Origin: Cannabis sativa
Lineage: Eukaryota; Streptophyta; Magnoliopsida; Rosales; Cannabaceae
Length of the DNA stretch: 64,000 nucleotides
NCBI RefSeq assembly: GCF_029168945.1
Contig: NC_083609.1
Coordinates: forward strand, 21,697,501 to 21,761,500
Reading direction: 5' to 3'
Shown here: piece by piece, positions 36,601 to 48,090 of the stretch
Layout of the letters: the number at the start of each line of letters is the position of its first letter
How positions within the stretch are numbered: position 1 is the stretch's first letter
Made by a program: the position numbers and the translations under genes
The notes under the pieces: generated by a model
Database searches by the model: none
Seen by the model: only the letters and a program-made list of their open reading frames with translations
What the model was told of the DNA's origin: nothing

Positions 36601-36779
36601 TGAAACTTGAGTTTGGCTTTTCCTCTAGCTCTAACCGAAACCATTTCGCCATTACCAACTTTAAGTTTCAACTCTCCGGATTTCAAATAATTCCGATTCT
36701 CAAGCAATTGCAATGGACAACTTACATGGTTTGTAGACCCAGAATCAAGAATCCAAATGGATTTATCATTCTCTAACAC
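33645..36779 (-). pseudogene. Copia pol (PR-INT-RT-RH) of element C, one frame with five stops
   Basis: A single minus-strand frame runs about 3.1 kb. The protease motif DSGSTNHV is near 36,740, the pre-integrase HLRLGH near 36,300, and integrase DDE residues include TDRGGEY near 35,940. RT follows with QMDVKTTFLNG and an intact Y-V-D-D at 34,622-34,611. RNase H follows with STMEAEYIA near 33,970 and LADPFTK near the end. In-frame stops lie at 36437-36435 (TAG), 35852-35850 (TAG), 34748-34746 (TAA), 34343-34341 (TAA) and 34172-34170 (TGA); there is no frameshift. Conserved contexts suggest that at least three of them (35850, 34746, 34341) replace Gln codons. No functional polyprotein can be made. 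The domain set alone would be complete for pol; gag is lacking. Confidence 0.92.
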
Positions 36780-39700
36780 ACATGATTCGAAGACTAAAGC
36801 ATTACTGCTTATTTGTTTGTTAATTGTTGTTCTTGCTAGTTCATTTTGTTGTGAAGTATAACTTGAGGAAGTGGAATCAGTTTCTCTTATCTTCTCAACT
36901 AAGCTTGAACTATTTGCTCTTCAGAGTGAACAATTCCCAACTTACCTGCTTTCTGGAATTTAAAGTCCATCATGAGCATATGTGAAGTATTACTCTGACA
37001 AGGAGTTTATAACTTCAAGTTCAATTGCTAAGATAAATTAGGAGTGGAATGAGAAGGGGATTATAGACACTACAACACATCAATAAAACAGAAGTAAGGT
37101 TTTGGTTCAAAATTCATACACAAGTTCAGAAAATAACAAGTAATGACATATGTTATAGAAATACTAAATCTAACATAGTTTATTTTCCAAGGTTTCCAAC
37201 ATAATGAAATACAGTGTCCCGGTAGGCGAGAGTCAAAGATAACATTAGTTGAATAGAGTTGTCAGCTCATCTAAAATTAAACATTTTAGCAACCTTTTAT
37301 TCGATCAAAATCAGAATCCAACGTTGTCCCGGTAGGCGAGAGTCAAGGTTATTCTCATTTTATGAGCTTCCACTATTGTTTCATGTGTTATGAGTTTATC
37401 TCTAAGTAGTCACCGTAGGAGAGAGTCTAAATAGAGACGAAAACTCACAAAACACTTATCAAATGAAATCTTACGGTGTTAAAAGTGTTCAACGAATAAC
37501 CATCCATAGGGGGACGAAGTCTAGCGTCTCGAGGTTATATTGAAAAAGTTTAACTATTGTAAGACCAACAATGGAGATCGAATATCTTTTGATTAAAAGC
37601 TCATTATTTAAAAAATATATTTATATGTATTTTGTATAATCATAATATTCGATATTATAATAATGAAAAATTACAAATTAAAGTTGGTTTAAATAAAAAA
37701 ATCAACTTTAATTAATTTTCAATTATTATTTAATTTGAAAAATAAATTCAAATAAATATCGAACAAGTTCCATAATATAATAATGAAAAATTACAAATCA
37801 AAGTTGATTTAAATAAAAATCAACTTTAATTAATTTTCAATTATTAATTAAATTCGAAAAATAAATTTGAATAATAAATGGAACAAGTTCCATAAAATAA
37901 TAATGAAAAATTACAAATCAAAGTTGGTTTAAATAAAAAATCAACTTTAATTAATTTTCAATTATTATTTAAATTCGAAAAAATAAATTCGAATATTTAA
38001 ATGGAACAAATTTGAAAATATCTCGCTTAAGTTGTTCTAGAAGAATCTAAAAAATCAACTTAAATATCTTTCAAATCAGATTTAATTAAATTTAAAATTA
38101 AGTTATAACCACTTAATTTGAAGATATTCCATTTTAAGTTAACATTCGAAAAGATATTAACCTAAAAAATATCTAAAATATTCCATTTTAAGTTAATATT
38201 CGAAAAGATATTAACTTAAAAAATATCTAAAGAATCTTAATAACCAATGCCTAAAATTCCTCAACTTAATTTTGAAATTTTAAATCCAAAAGATATTCAG
38301 ATTTAAGTTGGTTAGTTGTAAATAACTAAATATCAACTTAAATAGGAATATTTAATGAAAAATTTAAATTAAGCTTCAGAAAGAATCTAGATGGTTATAA
38401 TTCTATATTTAATTAAATACAAGAAAATACATATAGTTTAGCTTAGAATATAAAATTCTTTAAACTATGATTTTCTAAATTAATCTCAAAATAAATGAAA
38501 TTAATTATGTTGCTAATCAATTTTTAATTAGGTTAAACTAGTGTAATTAACCTAGTACAGTCATTCAAATCAGGCAAATGGGCCTTCACAATTGGGGTGG
38601 TTCATGTGAGGGGGTGCTGGGTTCCGTATGTCGTACCCACTTCTATGGCTCCCAACTCTCACACAAGGCCCAAAAGAGAGGAATTTAACCTTAAAATGAA
38701 CAACTGTTATTAATTGAATAGGCCCAAAAACTAAATGGGCCTAAATAAATTCTATCAAGAACTATGATAATTTATTTTAGCAACAACAACCTATATGCAT
38801 CTATAATAAAATTAAACACATAGGCTCACACAGGCACACTTTGGATGGGTCCTATCATGTTGCTAGGTCATACACAGATGAATGAAGATTGTAAATATAC
38901 CTGTTACAAATTATTATCTTGACCAAGGGAGCCATCAGATCATTAGATCTGGCAAAAAGTAACCATGGCTATTTGCAATCAAGTAATAATAGGTTTTGAA
39001 AACTTACACACAAGCTAAAACACATACTCCTGCAACAAGGTTAGTTGGATAGTTGGATGTAGGATTTATTTAATTTTAAATTAAATAATAATAAAAAAAA
39101 TTCGAAAAAAAATTTAAAAAATTTGAAAAAATTCGAAATTTAATTAAATATTTAAATTCAAAATTAAACCTACAATTTTGAAAAATTAGGTTTCAACCAA
39201 CCTAAATATCATTTCAAAAATTTGCTAACTACTTTTAAATTTTAAATATTATTTTATAAATAAAAATTAAATAAAAAATTAGAAAAGATAAATGAATATC
39301 TTTTTCAAATTTTAAATGTAATTTAAATAAATAAAATAACAAAATTTAAAAAATTAGCAAAATATCTTATATCATTTAAAAAATTACATGATTATAGTTA
39401 TCTTATTTTAAGATATAATCAAATTTTAAAAATAAGATAGATTTTAAGCAAAAAGATAGATACTAATTATATTCAAATTCAAATTACACTAATATCTTGA
39501 ATTAAATTTAAAAAATATTAAATTAATTCAAAATGATAATTAGAATTGAATTAGGAATAGTAATAGTATAAATATAGAACTACACAAAAAATCGGAAGTT
39601 AATTCCATGAAAAAGCATGAAAAATCGAAGAAAAACGAAAAAATTGTGAAATTTGTACGGACGGTTTTTTGCGATCGCGAGAAAATTTCAAAGACGGCCC

Positions 39701-39958
39701 GCTTTTTCGAATCTTCAAAAAATCATAACTAATTCAAATTAAATCGAAATTGAGTTCTGTAAAAAAGTAACTTGCTTAATTTTTTTTTCATACTATCCAA
39801 TAAAAATAATTCCAGAAACAGAATCGCAATTATTTTCCACGAAAATTTACAAACATCAATCAATCATCAAATAACACTCAATACAACATGATACTATCCA
39901 AAAACAAACAAACAATCGTTTTAAAGTCCAAATTTCTTGCAAGTAAATCAATTACCAT
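36780..39958 (-). other. Gag-less leader of element C with conserved non-coding blocks
   Basis: Between the protease frame and the primer site there are 3.2 kb without a gag-like frame or zinc knuckle. Positions about 37,150-37,560 hold a segment with two copies of GTCCCGGTAGGCGAGAGTCA and one related GTCACCGTAGGAGAGAGTCT. The same segment, nearly unchanged, is in element D at 46,790-47,200. Positions 38,500-38,700 hold another block shared with D (54,350-54,550). The remainder is AT-rich filler. A small GC-rich island lies at about 39,655-39,705. Confidence 0.75.
37648..38008. repeat. 120-bp tandem repeat, three copies, each with a hairpin
   Basis: Three tandem units of about 120 bp start near 37,648, 37,769 and 37,889. 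Each carries an inverted repeat with arms like AAAGTTGATTT and AAATCAACTTT separated by about six bases. The units lie in the non-coding leader of element C. Confidence 0.8.
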
Positions 39959-39973
39959 GGCTCTAATACCAGT

Positions 39974-41860
39974 TGTTGGAATTATTTTACCAGGATCTTA
40001 GATCTACTCACAAGTATGTTTATTAACATCCTAAATAAGAACTTTCTAAAACGATAAATTAAACACATATAAAGTTTAAGAAACCTTACATTGGGTGCAG
40101 CGGAATTAAATGACTCTTTCCGTTCAGATCTCTAACCCTTGTATCCTTTCTGTAGCAGAGTATTATCAAGATCTGAACCTGGATCTCTTTCTCTGAATCT
40201 TTGATGCTGAATCTCCTTTGCAGATGATCTTTCTTCACGATCTTCCTCACTATGATTGAGGTATTGCTTGCTGTGTGTGGGTACTACTCTAATCACTAAG
40301 GTAGGTTCGAAATATGAAGGAAGAAGAGAGAGAGAGAGTGGCGGCTAGAGAAGAGAGAGGAGGCTCAGGTTTTTCTGATGTGAAGTGTAATTTTCCTGAA
40401 GCCTTCACTATCTATTTATAGCATTCCACTAGGGTTAGGTTTGAATTATTTGGCATTAAAATAATGAAAATATCAACTTAAAAAGCCTACAAAGGTGGCC
40501 AGTTATGGCTTAGTGGATTGGGCCTTGCTTTTTGCAATTTTACAATTTTAACACCTTTTGTATCTGATTTTCTCAAAAATGCCAATTTCCTAATTCAACC
40601 ATTTAAATGCCAATTCTAACTATTTAATAACTATAAATAATTATTAAATAATATTGTCATTTATCATATTTATTAATTGAATCATACAAAGTATCATAAT
40701 TAACAAATATGCCCCTATTAACTCTTTCTTTACAATTTCGCCCTTACTTAGTGAAAATTTCACAAATAGACATATTCTAATTTTTGAATTATAATTGATT
40801 AATCAAAACCAATTACATGAGTCTTACAAACAATATTATCTCAACTAGTGCGGGGACCATGGGTCTATATAACCGAGCTTCCAATAAGTAGATCAAGAAT
40901 TTAGCACTAAAATTCACTAACTTATTAATTCTTCGTTGAATCCACGCATAGAACATAGAATTGCACTCTCAGTATATAGAATGCTCTATATGTTACACCA
41001 TATAGACACATCATTAGTTATCCATTGTTATAATCCTAATTTGATCAATGATCCTCTATATGAATGATCTACATTGTAAAGGGATTAAATTATTGTAACA
41101 CCCTACTATGTATTTTATCCTTAAAACACTTGACCCCGTATAAATGATATTTCAGCTTATGTGAAATGAGATCTCCATCATTTATTTTTGTTTGGTCAAG
41201 CTCGAAGGAGATCATCCTTTACTTACTATTCGCCAGATAGAAACTATAGATTCCATGTTTATGCTAGCGCTCCCACTCAATTGCACTACCGTGTTCCCAA
41301 AAAGTACGTATCACCCTGACCTAAAAGTAGGCTTAACTAACAATTGAAGGAACACGAATATCCTCTTGAGATTGAGCCTAATCATAACAGGATTAAGATC
41401 ATTTGATCTAGGATCAACTTGGCGATATTGACTTGAATAGATTTTACGGTAAGTTTAATTAAATCTAAGTCAAAGTTCAATATCGGTCCCTTCCGATGCA
41501 TACTCCATGCATCCAACCTGAGCTTTACTTTAACCAATGTTCTGGAAAGAACATAGTATTTCTCCAAATACAAGTAAACTCTTGTTGTAGATTATCATAT
41601 CAGTAAAACCCTGTGTCTGATAAATCTAGGAAACTTTATTCACATAGTCATGTTTACTTTCCAATGTGATGACAGCACAATAAACATGATCAAGTATGTG
41701 AAAAGGGTTTAAGATGAATTTATAAATCAAATAGACAAGCAATTGATAAAGTGAACCAAAACACACACAAATGAATGAAAAATACTTTTGTTTCTTTATT
41801 GATGTTGAATAAAATAGATTACATTGAAATGGAGTTTTATTTAGGGCATAAAACCTAACA
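39974..41860 (-). repeat. 5' LTR of element C
   Basis: 1,887 bp, upstream LTR in the minus-strand sense. It starts in that sense with TGTTAGGTTTTATGCCC; the first G run differs from the sister LTR by one base. It should contain the promoter, but no TATA box was singled out. Confidence 0.93.
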
Positions 41861-41965
41861 AGTCCATCGTGGCACTTAACTGTGATTTTTGGACGGAGGT
41901 GTGCAGAGCAAAACGGAACCAGGGTTTAGGTAGTTTAGCCACCAAAAATATATGGTTATGGCTCT

Positions 41966-42171
41966 CAATTTCAAGGTCACAGTTGGAAAGCATGTTTCGG
42001 CATGTTTAGGCCATTCCAAATCGCCCCTACTACTGGGAACTCCCTCGGCTTCAGCATACTGTTATACAGCTTGCTGGTTTTGAATTTTTCTCTTCCCGCT
42101 GCCAGAAAATCAGCTTTGCTATATGTTGTTCGCAACCTACAAAGTTTCCTCCAATACCAACTAGTGTCCAT
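41966..42171 (-). pseudogene. LINE reverse-transcriptase C-terminal part (zf-RVT), left of element D
   Basis: Minus-strand frame SWYWRKLCRLRTTYSKADFL ... VVGAIWNGLNMPKHAFQL, typical of the zf-RVT domain after the LINE reverse transcriptase. It is cut by element D at 42,172. Upstream coding continues at 58,593 on the far side of D. It breaks off near 41,990, close to the Pack-MULE end. Confidence 0.82.
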
Positions 42172-42172
42172 G

Positions 42173-44061
42173 TGTTGGAAATATTTTACCAGGATCTAGA
42201 TTTACTATCATGTATGTTTCATTAACATCCTAATATGAATTCTAAAACAATGAAATAAACACATAAGGATTTAAAGAAACCTTACATTGGTTGTAGCGGA
42301 ATGTAATGACTCATTCCGTTCAGATCTCTAGCCCTTGATTCCTTTTAGTAGCAGAACATAATCAAGATCTGAACCTGGATCTCTTTCTCTCCTTCCTTTG
42401 ATGTTGATTCTCCTTCTTGTTGTTTGGAATCTCCTACAGTCTTACACACTATGATTGAGATACCACTTGATGTGTGTGGGCACTCACTCATTCACTAATG
42501 GCTGAAAAATATTTGTGAAGATAGGCTATAGTGTTTTCGAAATTGAAGAAGAAAGAAGAAGGAAGAGGTCTCATCAAAAGCTAGGTTATTAGCTTTGGAG
42601 GCATTAGTTGGATAATGAGACCATAACCTTCCTTTTATACTATTCTTCAATAGGGTTAGGGTTGAATTAAATGGATTAAAAAAGAATAAAATATGGGGCA
42701 AAAATACCTCTTGGCCGTACACAATAAGTGGACCAATCTCTAGTTACAATTTTGCCACTTTATTTCAACCACTTATTCTTCTTTTCAATAATACCATATT
42801 TTTCAATTCAACCTTATAAATGCCAAACTATTTATTTAATAATTAAAATAACTATCAAATAAAATTGTCATTTATAATATTTATTAATTAGACTCCATAA
42901 AGTCTCTTAATTAACAAAAAAACCCCAAAACACTATTTCTTCACAATCAAGGCATAACATAGTGAAAATTCATAAACTAGACATAGTCTAATTTTAGAAT
43001 TATAATTGATTAATCAAAATCAATTAACTGAGTCTTACAAGTAGTATGGTCTCAACTAGTATGGGGACCATGGGTCTACATATCCAAGCTTCCAATAAGC
43101 AGATCAAGAGTTTATATCTTAAACTCACTGACTTATTAATTCTTCGTTGAATCCACGCATAGAACTTAGAATTGCACTCTCAGTATATAGAACGCTCTAT
43201 ATGTTCCACGATATAGATACGTTAGTAGTTATCCATTGTTATAATCCTAATTTGATCAATGACCCTCTAATAGATGATCTACATTGAATAGGCACTAAAT
43301 TACCGTTACACCTTCAATGTATTTTATCCTTAAAACACTTAGCTCCGTATAAATGATATTTCAGCGAAGTGAAATGAGATCTCCACCATTTATTACTGTT
43401 TAGCCAAGCTCGAAGGATATCATCGTTTCACTTCTAAATTCCTATAGAAGTTATAGATTCTATATTTATGTTGACGCTCCCACTCAATTATACTATCATG
43501 TTCCCAAAATGTACATATCACCCTGACCCAAAAGTAGGCTTAACTAACAAATCAAAGAACATGTATAATACTCTTGAGATCGAACCTAAACATATCAGGA
43601 TTAAGATCATTTGATCTAGGATCAACAGGTGATATTGAATTGAATAGCTATTACGGTAAATTTTAACATATCTAATCAAAGTTCAATATCGGTCCCTTCC
43701 GATGTATACTCCATACATCCGATGCTGGTAAACTTTGCCAATGCCCTGGAAAGGACATAACACTTATCCAAGGTGTAAGAATACCTATTGCTGATTATCA
43801 TGTCAGTCTAAATCCAGTGAACTGACAAATCAGGGAATAAACTTTCGAACATATAATCAAGATTATATTCCACTGTGCTGACAACACTATAATCATTAAC
43901 AAATTGATATGTTCTGGACTTAAATAGAATTCATACATTATGTAAATAATCATGAAATAAATCATGTGAACCATGGAACATTAAATGTTATTTCTGATCT
44001 TTATTAATAAGTAAATCTCATTATATTGAAATGAGTTTTATTTAGGGCGTAAAACCCAACA
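42173..44061 (-). repeat. 3' LTR of element D
   Basis: 1,889 bp. Same overall plan as the C LTRs but a distinct subfamily, most evident in the last 140 bp before 44,061 and in the 42,480-42,730 block. It is very similar to 56,324-58,191. Confidence 0.93.
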
Positions 44062-46780
44062 AACTCCCACTTGCACTAATATAAAACATAATGTGCATTT
44101 CAAATAATCTCAACACCTTGATATTCAAATCAAGTGTAGTAGTATTAAACTCCTCGTAATAGGATCTGACAGGTTGAATTAACCACAACCTTTCCTCCAC
44201 CATTACTCTTCCTTAATCACAAAATCATTGATAATGTGAAATTCCTCTCTGTATGTCTACTCTCTTGGGATATTGGATTCTATACGTTTGGCAACTACTT
44301 TTGGTTAATCAGGAAATTAACACTAGTAGTTAAGACAGGTTGGAACGGTGCCACAATTGTATAGAACTTTCCTTAGACTGAATAAGTACCTTTCCTGCAA
44401 CTTTAACATTCAGTCTCTCTCTAGTAGACTAAGAGACTTCAGATAGGTTTTTACACTTCTCCGAAATCACTACTCCACCCCCAGAGTAATCACCATCTTA
44501 TCAGCAGACTTTCTAGCACAAAGGCAAGTCTCGAAATCTGATGTGGTGTAGTCGAAGAGTTTTAAATATACCCTTATTGACTAACATATTGTTCCTCTTC
44601 TTAATCTTAAGATTTACTTGATTGTCTTCCAATGTTCCTCTCCTGGATTAATCTGATACCTACTCTTTACTCCCACTCAACAACAGGTGTCTGGTCTAAG
44701 GCATACAAAAGCCTATCTGAGACCTCTCACTGTTGATTTAAGAAATTCTTTTATGGCTTTATCTTTTCTGGAATAGTTGAGACTTTTCCTTAGATAAATA
44801 AAATCTATGCCTAGAAGTCGAGAAGCTTCTATAGATTGCTATTAGAAAGAAAATGCTTCAGCATCTTACTAAAGTAAGTTGCTTGCATTAGAGTAAGTAA
44901 TTACCAGGTATACCATAGGCCATAGGTTTAGATAAACTCAAACCTATAATACTAGGAACAAGAAGTCTTGTTAAGTCCATTGAATAGACTTATAAACGAA
45001 AATTTCCTTTCATGTCCTTGTAATAGAAAACTTTAGGTTATTCCATGTGAATGGATCAAACCATAATTCTATTGGCTTTTCTTCTTAGTTTCTTATCTTG
45101 ACAATCCATTACTTGTTTAAACTCACAATGGATTTTAATCACTAGTGTCTTCCAAGTCATAAGAAGTGAAGTTCCTTGAAACTCTCCCACTACGACAAGA
45201 TACCGTGAATTATGTCTAAGAAAACTAAATGGTATTGGCCTCTTCGGTTGTGACAAGACAACAGAGGCAGTGAGATCATCATATGTCAAATAAGATGATA
45301 GAACACTTTTGGAATCAAGAAAAATATCTCCTTTATTTGCTACTTTATTTTCAGACTTAGTCTTTTTCTTAGAAAAGTAGTATTTGTTTAAACAAACACT
45401 TTCTTATCTATTGACTATGGGATGATCCACCCCTAATCACTTAGAATAGCTAACAAACATGCAAACCATGGTTAACAGTTCTAGCTTTTCTTAAGAATTC
45501 GATTAGGTCATCCATGAATCTAGTAATGATTTACATTAAGTATACAACCATTGCATCATTCTGAAATTGTATTACCATAGAAGGATTTAGGCAACGACTA
45601 GTAACTAATCATCAATATGCAAATCGAAATTTCTGGGGAGGTAAGTTTGGATATAATTCAAAAATCAAATTAATGATCTTTGAACTGCATATCTATTAAC
45701 TATTTCTCCACCCCTATCAGTTCGCAAGATCTTTAATCACTTACCTTAATGGTTTTCCACTGTTTTAGGTAAAATCTAGAGTGATCGTTTTATGAATACA
45801 ACGAAAACTCATATCCACCCCTGAACGTACATCCATCTGCGAATGAGATGAATTACTTTCAGTGGATATAGGCATATTAACTCTTTGCAGAGATTGATCT
45901 TGTCAAAAATATTATGAACAAGACACAAATGCCATAGATTTAAAAAAATGTGGTTTTGTCTTTTTGATGATTTAGGTATAGTTACATCAAAGAGTTCTTA
46001 GAATAGTGCAAGTGGTCCTGGTCACAGAATACTTAACTCATATTTTATACAGTTTGAAACCATTGATAGAAAATGGTTATTAAACACTTGTGAAAGTGAA
46101 ACTGTATTGTTAGAATATTTGGAATCTAAAATTTAAAGTCTGAGACTTAAATTTATACCAAATATAATGAGTAATTCTTTCTTGGATCACCACTACTAAT
46201 TTAACTCTAAGTTTGATTTGCCCATACAAGTAGGAGATTTCTAAGATTGAGGATTTATATCATTTGGGATAGAATTTCGAGAATATAATGATATGCGTCA
46301 TTTAAATTTCTTAAGAGAAATAGAATGACATGAAACGATTTATAGACCATTCATCCAATGATATGTTATTAAGCTAATTCGAAATGAATAAGCTAAGAGG
46401 AATTAGGATAATTTCGTTGTTTTAAATAAGAATCCAACGATGATTCGATTAACGAGAGTCAAAGTAATCTTATTTATACAATCTTCTTGTTTCATATTGT
46501 AAAATACTAGTCTAAGGTGTCATCAATTGATGAACAGCTAGATGTTGCATATACAATATTTATCTTTCGAGATCTAACACTATTATGTATGTTTAATGGT
46601 GAAAATCCATTAGGGATTTATCTCATTAGAAAAACAAACCAAGTTAGACCAACAATGAAGATTCGAAATTAAACTACAATTTAATAACAGAAAATAACAT
46701 GGTTCAATATAAATTCATATACAATTAAGAAATTATTAAACATATAGCAAGTAGGAATGACAAGTGAAAATACTAAAACA
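44062..46780 (-). pseudogene. Collapsed Copia pol region of element D
   Basis: Short islands of clear identity with the pol of element C (for example the integrase stretch around 45,680-45,750, matching C at 35,900-35,960) are separated by deletions and rearrangements, with stops in all frames. The longest residual frame (45289-45056) corresponds to the integrase-RT hinge. Element E (62,254 onward) carries the same lesions. Confidence 0.8.
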
Positions 46781-46789
46781 TACAATCCT

Positions 46790-47200
46790 AAATAATTTCC
46801 AAGGTTTCCAACAAACTGATACAGTGTCCCGGTAGGCGAGAGTCAAAGTATCATTCATTGAATAGAGTTGTCAGCTCATCTAAAATGCAAACCATTCTAG
46901 CAACCTTTTATTCGATCAAAATAAGAATCCAACGTTGTCCCGGTAGGCGAGAGTCAAGGTTATTCTCATTTTATGAGCTTCTACCATTGTTTCATGTTTT
47001 ATAAGTTTATCTCTAAGTAGTCACCGTAGGGGAGAGTCTAATAGAGACGAAAACTTACAAAACACTTATCAAATGAGATCTTACGGTGTTAAGTGCGTTC
47101 AACGAATAACCATCCATAAGGGGGACGAAGTCTAGCGTCTCGAGGTTACATTGAGAACATTTAACTATTGTAAGACTAACAATGGAGATCGAATGTCCTA
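46790..47200 (-). other. Conserved non-coding block of element D
   Basis: Nearly the same sequence as 37,150-37,560 in element C, including two GTCCCGGTAGGCGAGAGTCA units, although flanking pol has decayed. Conservation of a non-coding block suggests a cis role such as RNA packaging or dimerisation. That is inference. Confidence 0.7.
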
Positions 47201-48090
47201 ATAATAATAAAGCTCATTATTTTAAAAAAATATGTATTTTCTTCTGATATTTATTTTAATCAATTTATTTTAAATATATATTTATTTAATTAAAATTTCC
47301 AATTTAGAATGAAAAATTCTAAATATAAATTTTAATTTAATATTTATAAATTATACTTAGATGGATATGAAAACAGAATGAATTATTTCCATCTTAGTAA
47401 TAATTTCAAATAAATATTTAGAAAAATATTAAATTTAAGTTGTTACAAAATTAAATTAAATTCATTTACAACTCAAATTTAATTTTCTATAAATATATAT
47501 TGCATTTCAAAAAATTAAAGTATTTAAGAATACAATTTTCAAAATTGCTTGTTAAAATAAAATAAAAATAAATCCTAGAAAAAATTATTCTAATTTAATG
47601 TTGGCCCAAAATTAATTAATAAAATTAATTTACAACAAAAAAAATATAATTTTCCTATTTAATTAAATATATAAGAAAATTTTCAAATATTTAAGTATCA
47701 TGATGAAAATCAACTTAAATATTAATTTTCTATTTAATTAAATACACTAGAAAAATACTTCAAGCAAAACAGATAGTATCTATCTAGACTTTTATTGACT
47801 AATTAATTCATTTTCTAATTAAATATAAAGTTTTTTTCTATTATACCTTTATTACATCTAAACTTTACTTTTTTATCTCCAGGTACAAAAATAAACAAAA
47901 ATAGAAAAGTAAACTTTCTTTTTTCAAAAATACGGTCTCTACATGAGACTTTCCCAAAATAGTTTCTCCCAAAAGTTTTAGATTTGAAATCAACATGAAC
48001 ATGAATCACCTCCAGAAAATCCTAGATCTCCTCCATAATCGACGTATTCTCCAAACAACACCACCAAAGATGTAGAAGTTTTTCTCGAAC

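Larger units (their letters stand above)
31723..41865 (-). mobile_element. Element C: full-length Copia retrotransposon (Angela/BARE-like), 10.1 kb
   Basis: Spans 31728-41860, with two LTRs of 1,888 and 1,887 bp and target duplication AGTCC (31723-31727 and 41861-41865). It reads on the minus strand. A primer site TGGTATTAGAGCC (39959-39971) matches the 3' end of initiator Met tRNA with one difference and lies 2 bp from the right-hand LTR. A purine tract GTGGGAGTTT abuts the left-hand LTR (33616-33625). LTR ends in its own sense are TGTTGGGTTTTATGCCC and CCAACA, like the Angela/BARE lineage. The pol part is on 36,779-33,645 with domain order protease, integrase, RT, RNase H (Copia order). No gag frame was found between the primer site and protease. 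The LTRs differ by roughly 25-30 positions by eye, mostly transitions, so the insertion is fairly young. Confidence 0.95.
30570..41960 (+). mobile_element. Pack-MULE with long inverted ends, interrupted by element C
   Basis: An inverted repeat of about 290 bp: left arm about 30,636-30,935 (from TTTGGCGGCTAAACTACC through CCACGTGTACGC to a CT-rich tract) and right arm about 31,540-31,727 continued at 41,861-41,958 (a GA-rich tract, then the same text reversed). Element C sits inside the right arm with its AGTCC duplication. Between the arms, 30,936-31,535 holds pieces of two unrelated plant genes. Long-TIR Mutator elements that carry host gene fragments are Pack-MULEs. A partial extra copy of the outer repeat precedes the left arm (30,570-30,635). 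I found no clear 8-11 bp target duplication, so the outer limits are uncertain. Confidence 0.75.

Noticed and set aside
42495..42722. Open frame of 75 aa repeated at 56,625-56,852
   Set aside because: Same position in the two LTRs of element D; no coding signature and not open in the C LTRs.
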